Shown piece by piece: positions 47,248 through 55,715 of a stretch of 64,000 nucleotides of DNA. The stretch is taken from positions 213,768 to 277,767 of the forward strand of contig NZ_QPJK01000010.1 of assembly GCF_003337555.1 (NCBI RefSeq). The letters are read 5' to 3'. The notes beneath the pieces were generated by a model. That model worked only from the letters and a program-made list of their open reading frames with translations, was not told the origin of the DNA and did no database searches. The DNA is from Pseudorhodoferax soli. Its GTDB lineage: Bacteria; Pseudomonadota; Gammaproteobacteria; Burkholderiales; Burkholderiaceae_C. Made by a program: the position numbers and the translations under genes. Positions within the stretch are counted from its first letter, which is position 1, and every line of letters begins with the position of its first letter.

Positions 47248-47257
47248 AAGAGCAACC

Positions 47258-48631
47258 ATGTCCAACCGTAGAAACTTCTTCAAGACGGCAGGTGCCGTCG
47301 CTCTGGGTGCCACGGCGGTCAGCCGCGTGGGCGCCGCGTCCCTGCCCGAGGCGGTCTACCAGACCTCGCCCGCCATGCAACCGCTGCTCATGCCCAGCAC
47401 GGGTCGGCCCTACAACCCGGTCGCCACGCTGAACGGCTGGAGCCTTCCCTGGCGCATGCACAACGGCGTCAAGGAGTTCCACCTGGTCGCCGAACCCGTG
47501 GTGCGCGAATTCGCCCCCGGCATGAAGGCCAACCTGTGGGGCTACAACGGCTCCAGCCCCGGGCCGACCATCGAGGCCGTCGAGGGCGACCGGGTGCGCA
47601 TCTTCGTCACCAACAAGCTGCCCGAACACACCACGGTGCACTGGCACGGCGTCATGCTGCCCTCGGGCATGGACGGCGTCGGCGGTCTCACGCAGCCGCA
47701 CATCCCGGTGGGCAAGACCTTCGTCTACGAGTTCACCCTGCTGCGCGCCGGCACCCACATGTACCACCCGCATGCCGACGAGATGACCCAGATGGCCATG
47801 GGCATGATGGGCATGTTCATCATCCACCCGAAGGACCCGCGGCAGATGCGTGTGGACCGCGACTTCGTGTTCCTGCTTGCGTCCTACGACATCGAGCCCG
47901 GCGCGGCCACGCCGAAGACGGCCGAGATGACCGACTTCAACCTGTGGACCTGGAACAGCCGCGTGTTCCCGGGCATCGACTCGCTCGTGTGCCGCACGGG
48001 CGACCGGGTGCGCGTGCGCGTCGGCAACCTCACCATGACCAACCACCCGATCCACATGCACGGGCCGCATTTCGTGGTGACGGGAACGGACGGCGGCTGG
48101 GTGCCGCCTTCAGCGCGCTGGCCGGAGGTGACCACCGACATCGCCGTGGGGCAGATGCGCGCCTTCGAATTCGATGCCGTTGCGGGCGACTGGGCCATCC
48201 ATTGCCACAAGTCGCATCACACCATGAATGCGATGGGCCACGACGTGCCCAACATGATCGGCGTGGACCACAAGGGCGTGGCGGAGCGCATCACCAAGCT
48301 GGTGCCCGACTACATGGTCATGGGCGACAAGGGCATGGCGGACATGGGCTCGATGGAGATGCCGCTGCCGGACAACACGCTGCCCATGATGACCGGTACC
48401 GGGCCGTTCGGCCCCATCGAGATGGGCGGCATGTTCAGCGTGGTGAAGGTGCGTGATGACGTGCGGCCGGGCGACTACAAGGAGCCGGCGCCGTACAAGC
48501 ATCCCCAGGGCGCCGTCTCCTACGAGTTCACAGGGCAGCTCGAGCAGGCGCCGCGTGCCCAGGCGCCCAAGGCCGACCAGAACACCATGACCGTGCGCAA
48601 GCCCTCGGGCGCCGGCCACTCCAGCCATTGA
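47258..48631 (+). CDS. Multicopper oxidase, Tat-exported
   Basis: 457-residue periplasmic copper oxidase expected to oxidise Cu(I) to the less toxic Cu(II). N-terminal Tat signal (SNRRNFFKTAGAVALGA). Copper ligands are visible: HWH (H128, H130), HPH (H170, H172), HMHGPH (H266, H268) and HCHKSHH with the type-1 Cys at C316. A Met-rich stretch (MADMGSMEMPLP) near residue 365 would bind Cu(I). Length indicates a compact two-domain-like form, shorter than classic CopA or CueO. Starts ten bases after the TolC-like gene. Confidence 0.88.
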   Translation: MSNRRNFFKTAGAVALGATAVSRVGAASLPEAVYQTSPAMQPLLMPSTGRPYNPVATLNGWSLPWRMHNGVKEFHLVAEPVVREFAPGMKANLWGYNGSSPGPTIEAVEGDRVRIFVTNKLPEHTTVHWHGVMLPSGMDGVGGLTQPHIPVGKTFVYEFTLLRAGTHMYHPHADEMTQMAMGMMGMFIIHPKDPRQMRVDRDFVFLLASYDIEPGAATPKTAEMTDFNLWTWNSRVFPGIDSLVCRTGDRVRVRVGNLTMTNHPIHMHGPHFVVTGTDGGWVPPSARWPEVTTDIAVGQMRAFEFDAVAGDWAIHCHKSHHTMNAMGHDVPNMIGVDHKGVAERITKLVPDYMVMGDKGMADMGSMEMPLPDNTLPMMTGTGPFGPIEMGGMFSVVKVRDDVRPGDYKEPAPYKHPQGAVSYEFTGQLEQAPRAQAPKADQNTMTVRKPSGAGHSSH

Positions 48632-48647
48632 CCACAAGGACCTCCAG

Positions 48648-49142
48648 ATGAAAACCAGAATCGCCATCTTCAGTCTCACCGCACTGCTGGCCAGCGCCGG
48701 TGCCTTCGCGCACGGCAACGAAGATCATGCGGCCAAGCCACGCAAGTTCGACGCCTCGAAGGTGGAAGACACTGCCTTCGGCCGCGAGGGCGACCCCGCG
48801 AAGGCGGTGCGCACCATCCAGGTCGACATGGCCGACACGATGCGCTTCACGCCGGCCAACCTCACCATCAAGCGTGGCGAAACCGTGAAGATCGTCGCCA
48901 CCAACAAGGGGCGGGTGCTGCACGAGATGGTCATCGGCACGCCCGAGGAACTCAAGAAGCACGCCGAACAGATGAAGAAGTTCCCCGAGATGGAACACGA
49001 AGAGGCCTACATGGCCCACGTCAAACCGGGCAAGACCGGCGAGATCGTGTGGCAGTTCACGAAGGCCGGCGAGTTCGAGTTCGCCTGCCTGATTCCGGGC
49101 CACTTCGAAGCCGGCATGGTCGGCAAGGTCACGGTCAAGTGA
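48648..49142 (+). CDS. Cupredoxin-family copper-binding protein
   Basis: 164-residue periplasmic cupredoxin. After the signal peptide (to AFAHG), the type-1 copper ligands appear as His in RVLHEMVIG and Cys-His-Met in FACLIPGHFEAGMVG near the C-terminus. An EELKKHAEQMKKFPEMEHEE insertion rich in Met and His is family-typical. Such proteins bind or shuttle copper beside multicopper oxidases. Sixteen bases behind that gene; stop overlaps the next GTG. Confidence 0.87.
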   Translation: MKTRIAIFSLTALLASAGAFAHGNEDHAAKPRKFDASKVEDTAFGREGDPAKAVRTIQVDMADTMRFTPANLTIKRGETVKIVATNKGRVLHEMVIGTPEELKKHAEQMKKFPEMEHEEAYMAHVKPGKTGEIVWQFTKAGEFEFACLIPGHFEAGMVGKVTVK

Positions 49143-49606
49143 AGCGGCGGGCCGTTCTCTCGGCCGCAGCGGCCAGCGCTGCTGCGCTGGCCCTGCCGAG
49201 CTGGTCGCAGGGGCCGCTGCCGGCGGTGGCGGTCTACAAGAGCCCGACCTGCGGATGCTGCGGCGACTGGGTCGACCACCTGAAAGCCGCCGGCTTCGCC
49301 GTGAAGGTCATCGAGGTGGACGACACCTCGGCCGCGCGCAAGCGCCTTGGCATGCCGGCTGAGTTCGGCAGTTGTCACACGGGGCTCGTCGGTGGCTACG
49401 TGGTCGAGGGGCACGTGCCAGCCAAGGAAATCAAGAAGCTGCTGAACACCCGGCCGAGCGCCATCGGCCTGGCGGTGCCGGGCATGCCTGTCGGCTCGCC
49501 CGGCATGGAGGTCGGCACCCAGCAGGACGCCTACGACGTGCTGCTCATCGACACACAGGGCCGCAAGTCGGTCTTCGCCCACTATCCAAAGGCTGGAATC
49601 TCATGA
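49139..49606 (+). CDS. DUF411 metal-binding protein
   Basis: 155 residues, GTG start overlapping the preceding stop (GTGA). Signal segment (KRRAVLSAAAASAAALALP) followed by the DUF411 core: YKSPTCGCCGDWVDHLKAAGF with the CxCC metal motif near residue 38, GSCHTGLVGGYVVEGHVP, and LAVPGMPVGSPGME. These periplasmic proteins accompany copper-resistance genes and are thought to bind copper. Overlaps the next gene by four bases. Confidence 0.85.
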   Translation: MKRRAVLSAAAASAAALALPSWSQGPLPAVAVYKSPTCGCCGDWVDHLKAAGFAVKVIEVDDTSAARKRLGMPAEFGSCHTGLVGGYVVEGHVPAKEIKKLLNTRPSAIGLAVPGMPVGSPGMEVGTQQDAYDVLLIDTQGRKSVFAHYPKAGIS

Positions 49607-49944
49607 AATTCACACACATCCTGGCGGCCCTAGCCGCAACTGCTGCGGTCGCTGGTGCACATGCGCAATCGGCACCGCCTGCGGGCGCCGAGCATGCGAC
49701 CCACCAAGCGACGACGAGCGCACCCCAGGTGGATGCCGAGGTCCGAAAGATCGACGCGGAGCAGGGCAAGGTGACGCTGCGCCATGGCCCGATCCCAAAC
49801 CTGGACATGCCGAACATGACCATGGTCTTCCGGGTCACCGAACCCAAGATGCTGGAGGCCATCAAGGAGGGCGACAAAGTGAAGTTCACCGCCGACAAGA
49901 TCAACGGCGCCTTCACCGTGACGTCAATACAGGTGGCCAACTGA
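49603..49944 (+). CDS. CusF-like periplasmic copper-binding protein
   Basis: 113 residues: signal peptide to AHAQ, then a small beta-barrel of CusF type. The metal site reads RHGPIPNLDMPNMTMVFRV, with His and two Met as in CusF, but the Trp that caps Cu(I) in CusF is replaced by Met (LDMP). CusF chaperones Cu(I)/Ag(I) to a CusCBA pump; here it ends the operon with no CusA/B, so it may hand copper to the oxidase or TolC-like protein. Confidence 0.85.
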   Translation: MKFTHILAALAATAAVAGAHAQSAPPAGAEHATHQATTSAPQVDAEVRKIDAEQGKVTLRHGPIPNLDMPNMTMVFRVTEPKMLEAIKEGDKVKFTADKINGAFTVTSIQVAN

Positions 49945-50003
49945 CGGCCCCGCGCGCCGGTTCGCCGGCGCAGCGGCAGGCGCGCACATCGCCCGTCTGG
50001 TCT

Positions 50004-50026
50004 AATATAGTCCCCCACACTATATT
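50004..50026. promoter_or_regulatory. Candidate DmeR operator
   Basis: AATATAG and CTATATT (perfect 7-base arms) flank the C-tract TCCCCCACA, 15 bases before dmeR. RcnR/DmeR-type repressors bind AT-rich inverted repeats around a G/C tract. Autoregulation of dmeRF is the likely role. Confidence 0.7.
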
Positions 50027-50040
50027 TTTCGGGTGGCTTC

Positions 50041-50313
50041 GTGGCGCATACCGTTCTGCAAAAGGGAAAGATCATTGCGCGCGTCAGGCGGATCAAGGGC
50101 CAGATGGAGGGCATCGAGCGCGCGCTTGAAACCGGTGCGGCCTGCGGTGAAGTGCTTCGTCAGCTTGCTTCTGCACGCGGGGCCATGAATGGTTTGACGG
50201 CCGAGCTGATGGAGGATCACCTGCAGGAGCACGTGGTGCATGCCAAGTCCGAACAGGAACGCCAAAGCGGTGGCCAGGAGATGGTCGACGTGATCCGGAC
50301 CTACCTGAAATGA
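50041..50313 (+). CDS. dmeR: DmeR-like Co/Ni-sensing repressor (CsoR/RcnR family)
   Basis: 90-residue all-helical repressor from a GTG. The metal-ligand set of RcnR is exactly kept: H3, C35, H60 and H64, which points to Ni(II)/Co(II) and away from the Cu(I) set of CsoR. Metal binding should release the operator just upstream and derepress the efflux gene, whose ATG overlaps this stop (ATGA). Confidence 0.85.
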   Translation: MAHTVLQKGKIIARVRRIKGQMEGIERALETGAACGEVLRQLASARGAMNGLTAELMEDHLQEHVVHAKSEQERQSGGQEMVDVIRTYLK

Positions 50314-51290
50314 CGGCCTTCGAGAACCCCGCGGTGCGTTTGCAAGCCCCCCACGACCACCAGTTCCTCGGGGCAGACCATCACCGCAACGAGCGGCGGG
50401 TCTGGCTGGTCATCGCGCTGACGGCCAGCATGATGCTGGTCGAAATCGTCGCCGGGACTGTGTATGGCTCCATGGCGTTGGTGGCCGACGGATGGCACAT
50501 GTCGACGCATGCCGGAGCGATGCTCATCACTGCGTTGGCCTACGGATATGCGCGGCGCAACTCGAACAATCCGCGCTTCGCGTTCGGCACAGGCAAGCTG
50601 GGCGACCTCGCGGGGTTTGCAAGCGCTGTTGTCCTGGCACTCATCGCCCTGCTGATTGGCTACGAAAGCTTCATTCGGCTCGTGAACCCGATTCCCATCA
50701 GCTTCGGGCAGGCCATCGCCGTGGCTGTCGTTGGGCTCCTAGTGAACCTGGTTTCTGCGTGGCTGCTCAAGGACGATCACGCTCATCACTATGGCCACGG
50801 GCACCAGCACGACCATGGCCATCAGTACACTCACGGCGGCCACGAGCAAGGCCAGGACAACAACCTGAGGGCCGCCTATGTCCACGTTCTTGCCGACGCG
50901 TTGACATCCGTGCTTGCCATCGTTGCACTGCTTCTCGGGCGCGGCTATGGCTGGTTGTGGGCTGACCCATTGATGGGTGTTGTCGGCGCGGTGGTCATTG
51001 CGCGTTGGTCCTGGGGGCTCATCCAGGACGCTGGCAGCGTGTTGCTGGACGCCCCACAAGAAGCGGGCGAGGTTCGTCAAGAGATCGAGGAGGCCCTTGC
51101 AACCACAGGTGACGCGATTTGCGACCTCCACGTGTGGCAGGTCGGGCCTGGACGCCTGGCCGCCATCGTCTCGATCATTTCCGCGAACCCTCGCGGTATC
51201 AACGACTACAAGGAGTTGCTGGCACCCATCCACGAGCTCGTGCACGTCACGGTGGAGGTAGCTCAAGCAACGGATGGCGGTACTGACTAG
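50310..51290 (+). CDS. dmeF: DmeF-like CDF cobalt/nickel efflux transporter
   Basis: 326-residue cation diffusion facilitator that exports Co(II)/Ni(II) by proton antiport. Six hydrophobic segments; metal-site motifs VADGWHMSTHAG (first) and HVLADALTSVLA (second) each give the Asp/His pairs, and a His-rich cytoplasmic loop (DDHAHHYGHGHQHDHGHQ) precedes the fifth helix. The HMSTH form and coupling to a DmeR repressor are typical of DmeF. Translationally coupled to dmeR. Confidence 0.88.
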   Translation: MTAFENPAVRLQAPHDHQFLGADHHRNERRVWLVIALTASMMLVEIVAGTVYGSMALVADGWHMSTHAGAMLITALAYGYARRNSNNPRFAFGTGKLGDLAGFASAVVLALIALLIGYESFIRLVNPIPISFGQAIAVAVVGLLVNLVSAWLLKDDHAHHYGHGHQHDHGHQYTHGGHEQGQDNNLRAAYVHVLADALTSVLAIVALLLGRGYGWLWADPLMGVVGAVVIARWSWGLIQDAGSVLLDAPQEAGEVRQEIEEALATTGDAICDLHVWQVGPGRLAAIVSIISANPRGINDYKELLAPIHELVHVTVEVAQATDGGTD

Positions 51291-52053
51291 TTTCTGCCTG
51301 TGCGTCCAACAAAGACGCGAACTGGCGAAGTCGAAGGCTTTCTCCAATGTCGCGGATGTGTCAACACAGGGGCGCGTCTTGAGAGCTTCAGATACAACCT
51401 CGGCATCTATCCAAACCGTGTGAACTACCGCCCGTCGAGGTTGGGGGGCTGCGCTCGTTCCAGTCTGACGCTGAGCGCCCCCAACGACCGCTGCCAAGAT
51501 AAGCCGCCGTTCGGCTGATGTATTTGATCGACCGCTGGTGGCCGTTGGCGTGCATTCGCCAATCGTGTGCCAGTGAGAACTCCAGCCCTTCCAAGAGCAG
51601 TCAACCAGAGAACCTGAACCTAGAATCTGGCCCCCTCATCACGCCCACTTGTCCCTCCCCGCTGTGGACAACATTTGGGAGAAAACTGCGGGTATATCGC
51701 CCGAGATCGTTGTAGGGCGCGGGCTGCAGCGGAATGCCCAACGAAAGGGCACTGTTCGTTCACCGAGACCACCCCGGTCCGCGCACCCTCTCGCATGGCA
51801 AATAAAAGCGCCCTGCCCCAGCGCGCGCCCCAAACCCCATACTGACCATGCTCCCGTGGACATCGCGTCCACCAAGCCTTCATCGGCCGTCTCGGCGGCC
51901 CTGAAGTCCAGTTCGCTGGCGTCGCAGTCGTTACCTGCCTCGTAGCCGCCGGCCCTGTGCCGGTGGGCCATCGTCTGATGACCTGTTGACGTCGTTGGCC
52001 CTGTGCCGATGCCGACCGCATGCTGCGGCAGCCCACGCTGCCTGGCATCGAGC

Positions 52054-52083
52054 GAAGGCCTGTGTCTGCGGATGCAGGCCTTC
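52054..52083. repeat. 9-bp perfect inverted repeat in ICE-like leader
   Basis: GAAGGCCTG, 12-base spacer, CAGGCCTTC. One of several hairpins ahead of the small gene at 52208 and the integrase-like pseudogene. No T-run. Confidence 0.55.
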
Positions 52084-52148
52084 ACCTTGCCGTCGCGGAT
52101 GCCCGCGCCAGCCAATTGCCGCTCCGGCTTGCCTGGAGCTTTCCCAAC

Positions 52149-52165
52149 CGGGGACCTTGTCCCCG
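52149..52165. repeat. 7-bp hairpin with CTT loop
   Basis: CGGGGAC-CTT-GTCCCCG, perfect stem, 43 bases before the ATG at 52208. Could act as a leader hairpin for the small gene; lacks the T-tail of a terminator. Confidence 0.5.
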
Positions 52166-52207
52166 CCGGGGATGGGCGTTCCCTTTTGCCACGCGAAGGA
52201 GAACCCC

Positions 52208-52372
52208 ATGTCCACTGCCTCTTTGTCCCAGTCGTCGCGCCGCGTCCCCTACCTGCTCGGGGGCACCTCGGCACATGCCGCTACGGCGATGCCGCGCCAT
52301 GCACTGCCGGCACTGTTCCTGCCGCTGCCGCGCGCCGCCATCCTGGCTGCCATGGAACGCGGAACGCGCTGA
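52208..52372 (+). CDS. Small ICE-type protein, 54 residues
   Basis: ATG 52208 with AAGGAGAA upstream opens a short frame, STASLSQSSRRVPYLLGG then PRHALPALFLPLPRAAILAA. Hydrophobic C-terminal half. No family named with certainty. Its strong ribosome site and place before integrase-like and DUF1173 genes suggest a real gene of the ICE-derived block, but chance cannot be excluded. Confidence 0.4.
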   Translation: MSTASLSQSSRRVPYLLGGTSAHAATAMPRHALPALFLPLPRAAILAAMERGTR

Positions 52373-52436
52373 TCGGTTACGACCGCACCTGGGACACCAT
52401 GTCCTGGGGCGCATCGTCCCTTCCAAGGAGATCGCC

Positions 52437-53176
52437 ATGCCGGTTTCGTGCGGCGCCTGCGCCTGCACCGCGATGCGGTGCTGGGGGCGCTCGATGCGCT
52501 GGCACCGCCCAACGAGGGCGCGGCGCGGACCATCGCCATCCTGTCGGATGCCGAGATCGCACTCGGCGCGCAACGCATCCGGGCGCGCAGCCGCCATCCG
52601 CTGGAGGATGTGGCGCTGTACTACATGCTGTTCGCCACGGCCGCACGGCCGCTGGAGATCGCGCGGCTGCAGGTGCGCGACTACCTGGCGGCCGATGGCA
52701 TGGTGCGAACCAGCTCCGAACTGCGCCCGGAGGTCACGATCACAGGCCGGGCGCGGCCTTTGCTGTTCGCCAGCGCACGGCTGCGCGAGGCGCTGGACGT
52801 GTGCCTGGACGCGCGTGTCGCCAGCGGCCAGGGTCTGGGCCGTCAGGACGCCTACCGGGGCCTGGATCCGGACAGCCGTCTGTTCCTGTCCTCCACTGGC
52901 ACCGGATTCACGATTACGCCCTACGGCGAGCCCGGCCAACACCGTTTCGAGTGCCGTGCCATCTGGCACCACTACCGCACGCTATTCCGCCACGCCGAGC
53001 AGAAGCAGGTGACGGCGCTGACGGCGCGACACACCGTCGCCGCACGCCTGTACGCCTGAGGAGCCGACGAAGGTCAGATTGGCCTGTTGTTCGGCATCGG
53101 CGAACTGCGTGGCGTGCGCGAACAGTTCCCGCGCCGACTGCCCAGCCTCGACGAGCTGGTGCGCGACCTGGTCTGA
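52437..53176 (+). pseudogene. Broken tyrosine-recombinase-like integrase gene of ICE type
   Basis: An integrase-like gene with a good start (ATG 52437 with AAGGAG) but two lesions. One base is missing near 52443-52448, since the conserved frame RRLRLHRDAVLGALDAL begins out of phase with the ATG; and an in-frame TGA at 53057-53059 interrupts the protein, after which the same frame continues GADEGQIGLLFGIGELRGV to a natural stop at 53176. The body has recombinase-type RHPLEDVALYYMLFATAARPLEIARLQV and TARHTVAARLY. No complete catalytic set can be listed. Confidence 0.72.
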
Positions 53177-53180
53177 CGCC

Positions 53181-54428
53181 GTGGAGACCACCGCCCTGCC
53201 CTGCGACCTGGACGCACTGGGCGATGCCCAGCAGTTCGCGCTGTATGGCCGCACCTGGTCGCTGAACGACCCTGAATTCCAGCATGCGCTGGCGCGTGCA
53301 CACCAGACCGGCGACCGGCCGCGCTGCCTGTGCACGCCGGCCGGTCTGGACATGTACGTCGCGCGCCACCAGCGCTACCGTGTCAAGCGATTGCCGGACA
53401 GCGGCCCGCAGCACCATCCGACTTGCCCCTCTTATGAGCCGGATGGCGCCTGCTCCGGCCTCGGCCCGCTGGTCGGCGACGCGGTGCGCGATGCAGGGTC
53501 GGACCGGGTGGAGCTGCGCGTGGATTTCCCGTGGGTGCGGCTGCAGGGGCGCGCCGTGCCGCCAGGCCCGCCGGGCGAGCGTGGCGAAGTCGCCAACCCA
53601 CGCGCCCGTATGTCGCTACGCGCCGTGCTGCACTACCTGTTCGAGCGCGCCGGCTTCAACCGTTGGACGCCTGCCATGGCGGGCAAGCGGCACCAAGGCG
53701 TGCTGCACAAGTACCTGATGGAGGTGGCCGCCGGCATTGCCGTCAAGGGCGTGCCGTTGGCCGATCGCCTGTACGTGCCGGAACGCTTCGACGAACGGCG
53801 GATGGCCGAGGTCGCTGTGCGGCGCAGCGAGAAGCTGGCCATCACGCACCCGCAGGACGGTTGTGCGCCCATGGCATTGATGGTGGGCGACTTCAAATGC
53901 TGTGAGCCAGGCGACCTGGCGCGTCGGCTGTGGATCCGGCACATGCCCGACCTGCCGCTGTTGCTGGCACCGCAGGGTTGGCAGCGTCTGGTGCGCGTCC
54001 ATCGGCCGCTGCTGGAAGCACACGATGCTGATGGCGGGCGTCGGCTGCGCCTGGTGGTGGCAGCCCTGGTGCGAGCACATCGATCCCTCGGGTTTGAGAT
54101 CGACACGGCGTGTCTGATGCTGACCAGCCGGGATTGGATCCCGCTTGAAGGTCTGTCCGAATTGACGTTGGTCGAAGCACTGGTGGCTCAGCAGCGCCGC
54201 TTCTTCAAGCCGTTGCGTTACGACGCGCCGACTGCGGCATTGTTTGCAAATGCGCTGCTGCTGGATGCTGGACCTCGCCCTGTCGCGCTGCACCTGCTGA
54301 GTGCCTTCATGCCGGCGCCGGATCGCGTTGCCAAGGAACACCTTGTGCAAGCGGACACTGGATCAGCGTGGGTCTGGTCGGTAGAGCAGTCGATGCCTCA
54401 GTTTCCGCTGCCGGCAGCCCTTCGCTAA
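53181..54428 (+). CDS. DUF1173-family protein
   Basis: 415 residues from GTG 53181, four bases after the pseudogene stop. It begins with DALGDAQQFALYGRTWSLND and has a Cys group (CLCTPAGLDMYV, HHPTCPSYE) that could bind metal; the remainder contains LPLLLAPQGWQRLVRVHRPL and ends normally. DUF1173 proteins are found on ICEs and conjugative plasmids; their biochemical role is unknown. The frame is intact, although its upstream partner is broken. Confidence 0.72.
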   Translation: METTALPCDLDALGDAQQFALYGRTWSLNDPEFQHALARAHQTGDRPRCLCTPAGLDMYVARHQRYRVKRLPDSGPQHHPTCPSYEPDGACSGLGPLVGDAVRDAGSDRVELRVDFPWVRLQGRAVPPGPPGERGEVANPRARMSLRAVLHYLFERAGFNRWTPAMAGKRHQGVLHKYLMEVAAGIAVKGVPLADRLYVPERFDERRMAEVAVRRSEKLAITHPQDGCAPMALMVGDFKCCEPGDLARRLWIRHMPDLPLLLAPQGWQRLVRVHRPLLEAHDADGGRRLRLVVAALVRAHRSLGFEIDTACLMLTSRDWIPLEGLSELTLVEALVAQQRRFFKPLRYDAPTAALFANALLLDAGPRPVALHLLSAFMPAPDRVAKEHLVQADTGSAWVWSVEQSMPQFPLPAALR

Positions 54429-54809
54429 CCAACCAAGCAACAGTTTCCGGACACCTCGTTCAACTACAGGCTGGGCAGGGGAAAGGATTTAAGAGTTGCG
54501 CAAGCGATGCGACCGCCGGTCCGCACCGAGCTGCGTCTTTCCGAGCGGTCTTCCCCAGCATGCAGCTAGCCGCGCCTCGCTGGCAAGTTATGCGCGCCAT
54601 CGAATTGGAGGCCATCTCATCAACGTGATGCATTCGTTCATGGCTCGTCCCGCTCAGTCTGTCGAACGTCTTCAGAAGCCGGAACGATTGACGCGTACGA
54701 AGTCGTCCAGCGATCTAGGGTTAGCCCTATATCGTACTGGCATGCCAGCCATGTTCCAATTAAGTTCCACGCAGCAATACGTTGCAAACTCGAAGAGAGC
54801 ACAAGGACC
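54429..54809. other. Promoter region of TfdA/TRAP operon
   Basis: 380 bases with no gene. It contains the long palindrome at 54711-54734, and composition shifts from ICE-like to a new block, so a module boundary is likely here. Confidence 0.45.
54711..54734. promoter_or_regulatory. 24-base palindrome, candidate operator of TfdA/TRAP operon
   Basis: CGATCTAGGG-TTAG-CCCTATATCG: 10-base arms with one mismatch, 76 bases before the dioxygenase start. No regulator gene is present in the operon, so the binding protein is unknown. Confidence 0.55.
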
Positions 54810-55712
54810 ATGGCACTGAGCATCTACCCCATTGCATCCGACTTCGCGGCCGAAATCGGCGACGTTGACCTGTCGCGGCCACTGTCGCTAGAAGACCGCG
54901 AGGCCATCAAGCAGGCGTTCTGGAAGTACGCGGTACTGATCTTTCCGCAACAGACGATGACGCAGCAGCAACACGTCGACTTCGCGACCATCTTCGGCCC
55001 GCTGGAAACCACCATCCAGAAGCACCGCACCGACGAGGCATTGCGCATACGCGAGGACATCGCCGACGTGTCCAACCTGGACGCCAACAACCAGGTCTGG
55101 GGAGAGACCAGTCGTCAGCGCATGTTCCAACTGGGCAACAGGCTGTGGCACACCGACAGCACGTTCCGCAAAGTCCCCGCCAAGGCTTCACTGCTCTACG
55201 GTCGCACGGTGGCGCCCATCGGAGGCCACACCGAGTTCGCCGACATGCGCGCCGCTTACGACGCACTGCCGGCGGCGATGAAGAACCGCATCGACAAGCT
55301 GATCGTGGAGCACTCGATCTTCACTTCGCGCGCCAAACTGGGATTCACTGCGTTCTCGGACGAGGAGCACGCCGCGCTGCCGCCAGTACCTCAGGTCCTG
55401 GTGCGCACGATTCCCGAGAACGACCGAAGGTCGCTCTACCTGGCATCGCATGCCGGCCGCGTGTTTGGCCTGCCCGACGCCGAGGCCGCCGAGCTTCTGG
55501 AGATGCTCACGGCACACGCCACCCAGCGGCAGTTTGTCTACACCCACCGCTGGCGCCAGCACGATCTGCTGATCTGGGACAACCGCTGCACCATGCACCG
55601 GGGCACGGAATTCGACGACCTGCGCTGGAAGCGCGACATGCAGCGCGCCACTGTCTCGGAACCCGCCAACTCGTGCGAGATGGCCGGTGTGACCGTCCCG
55701 GTCGCCGCCTGA
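54810..55712 (+). CDS. TfdA-like Fe(II)/2-oxoglutarate dioxygenase
   Basis: 300-residue TauD/TfdA-family enzyme. The iron triad is HxD (H114, D116 in LWHTDSTF) and the distal His H263 in CTMHRGTEF, with the 2-oxoglutarate Arg further on (RWKRDMQRATV). It resembles TfdA (2,4-D dioxygenase) over long stretches: ISN/VSN, GGHTEFADMRAAYDALP and ATQRQFVYTHRWRQHDLLIWDNR. TfdA-type enzymes hydroxylate an aryloxy- or alkyl-acid so that it falls apart into an aldehyde or ketoacid plus leaving group. First gene of an operon with dehydrogenases and a TRAP transporter. Confidence 0.82.
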   Translation: MALSIYPIASDFAAEIGDVDLSRPLSLEDREAIKQAFWKYAVLIFPQQTMTQQQHVDFATIFGPLETTIQKHRTDEALRIREDIADVSNLDANNQVWGETSRQRMFQLGNRLWHTDSTFRKVPAKASLLYGRTVAPIGGHTEFADMRAAYDALPAAMKNRIDKLIVEHSIFTSRAKLGFTAFSDEEHAALPPVPQVLVRTIPENDRRSLYLASHAGRVFGLPDAEAAELLEMLTAHATQRQFVYTHRWRQHDLLIWDNRCTMHRGTEFDDLRWKRDMQRATVSEPANSCEMAGVTVPVAA

Positions 55713-55715
55713 GCG

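Larger units (their letters stand above)
51291..52207. other. 900-base region without a gene, dense in stem-loops at right end
   Basis: No supported coding frame. The right 250 bases are unusually structured: GAAGGCCTG/CAGGCCTTC at 52054-52083 (9-bp perfect arms, 12-base loop) and CGGGGAC-CTT-GTCCCCG at 52149-52165 (7-bp arms), plus GC-rich complementary words near 51945-51965. This resembles leader or RNA structure of ICE-type elements rather than protein-coding DNA. Confidence 0.5.

Noticed and set aside
51639..52274. Minus-strand frames between dmeF and the ICE block
   Set aside because: No ribosome site or familiar motif; they cross strong hairpins and change composition midway.
53057..53059. 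TGA read as selenocysteine in the integrase-like gene
   Set aside because: No selenocysteine context or plausible catalytic Sec in this family; the gene has a second lesion at its start, so simple decay explains it.
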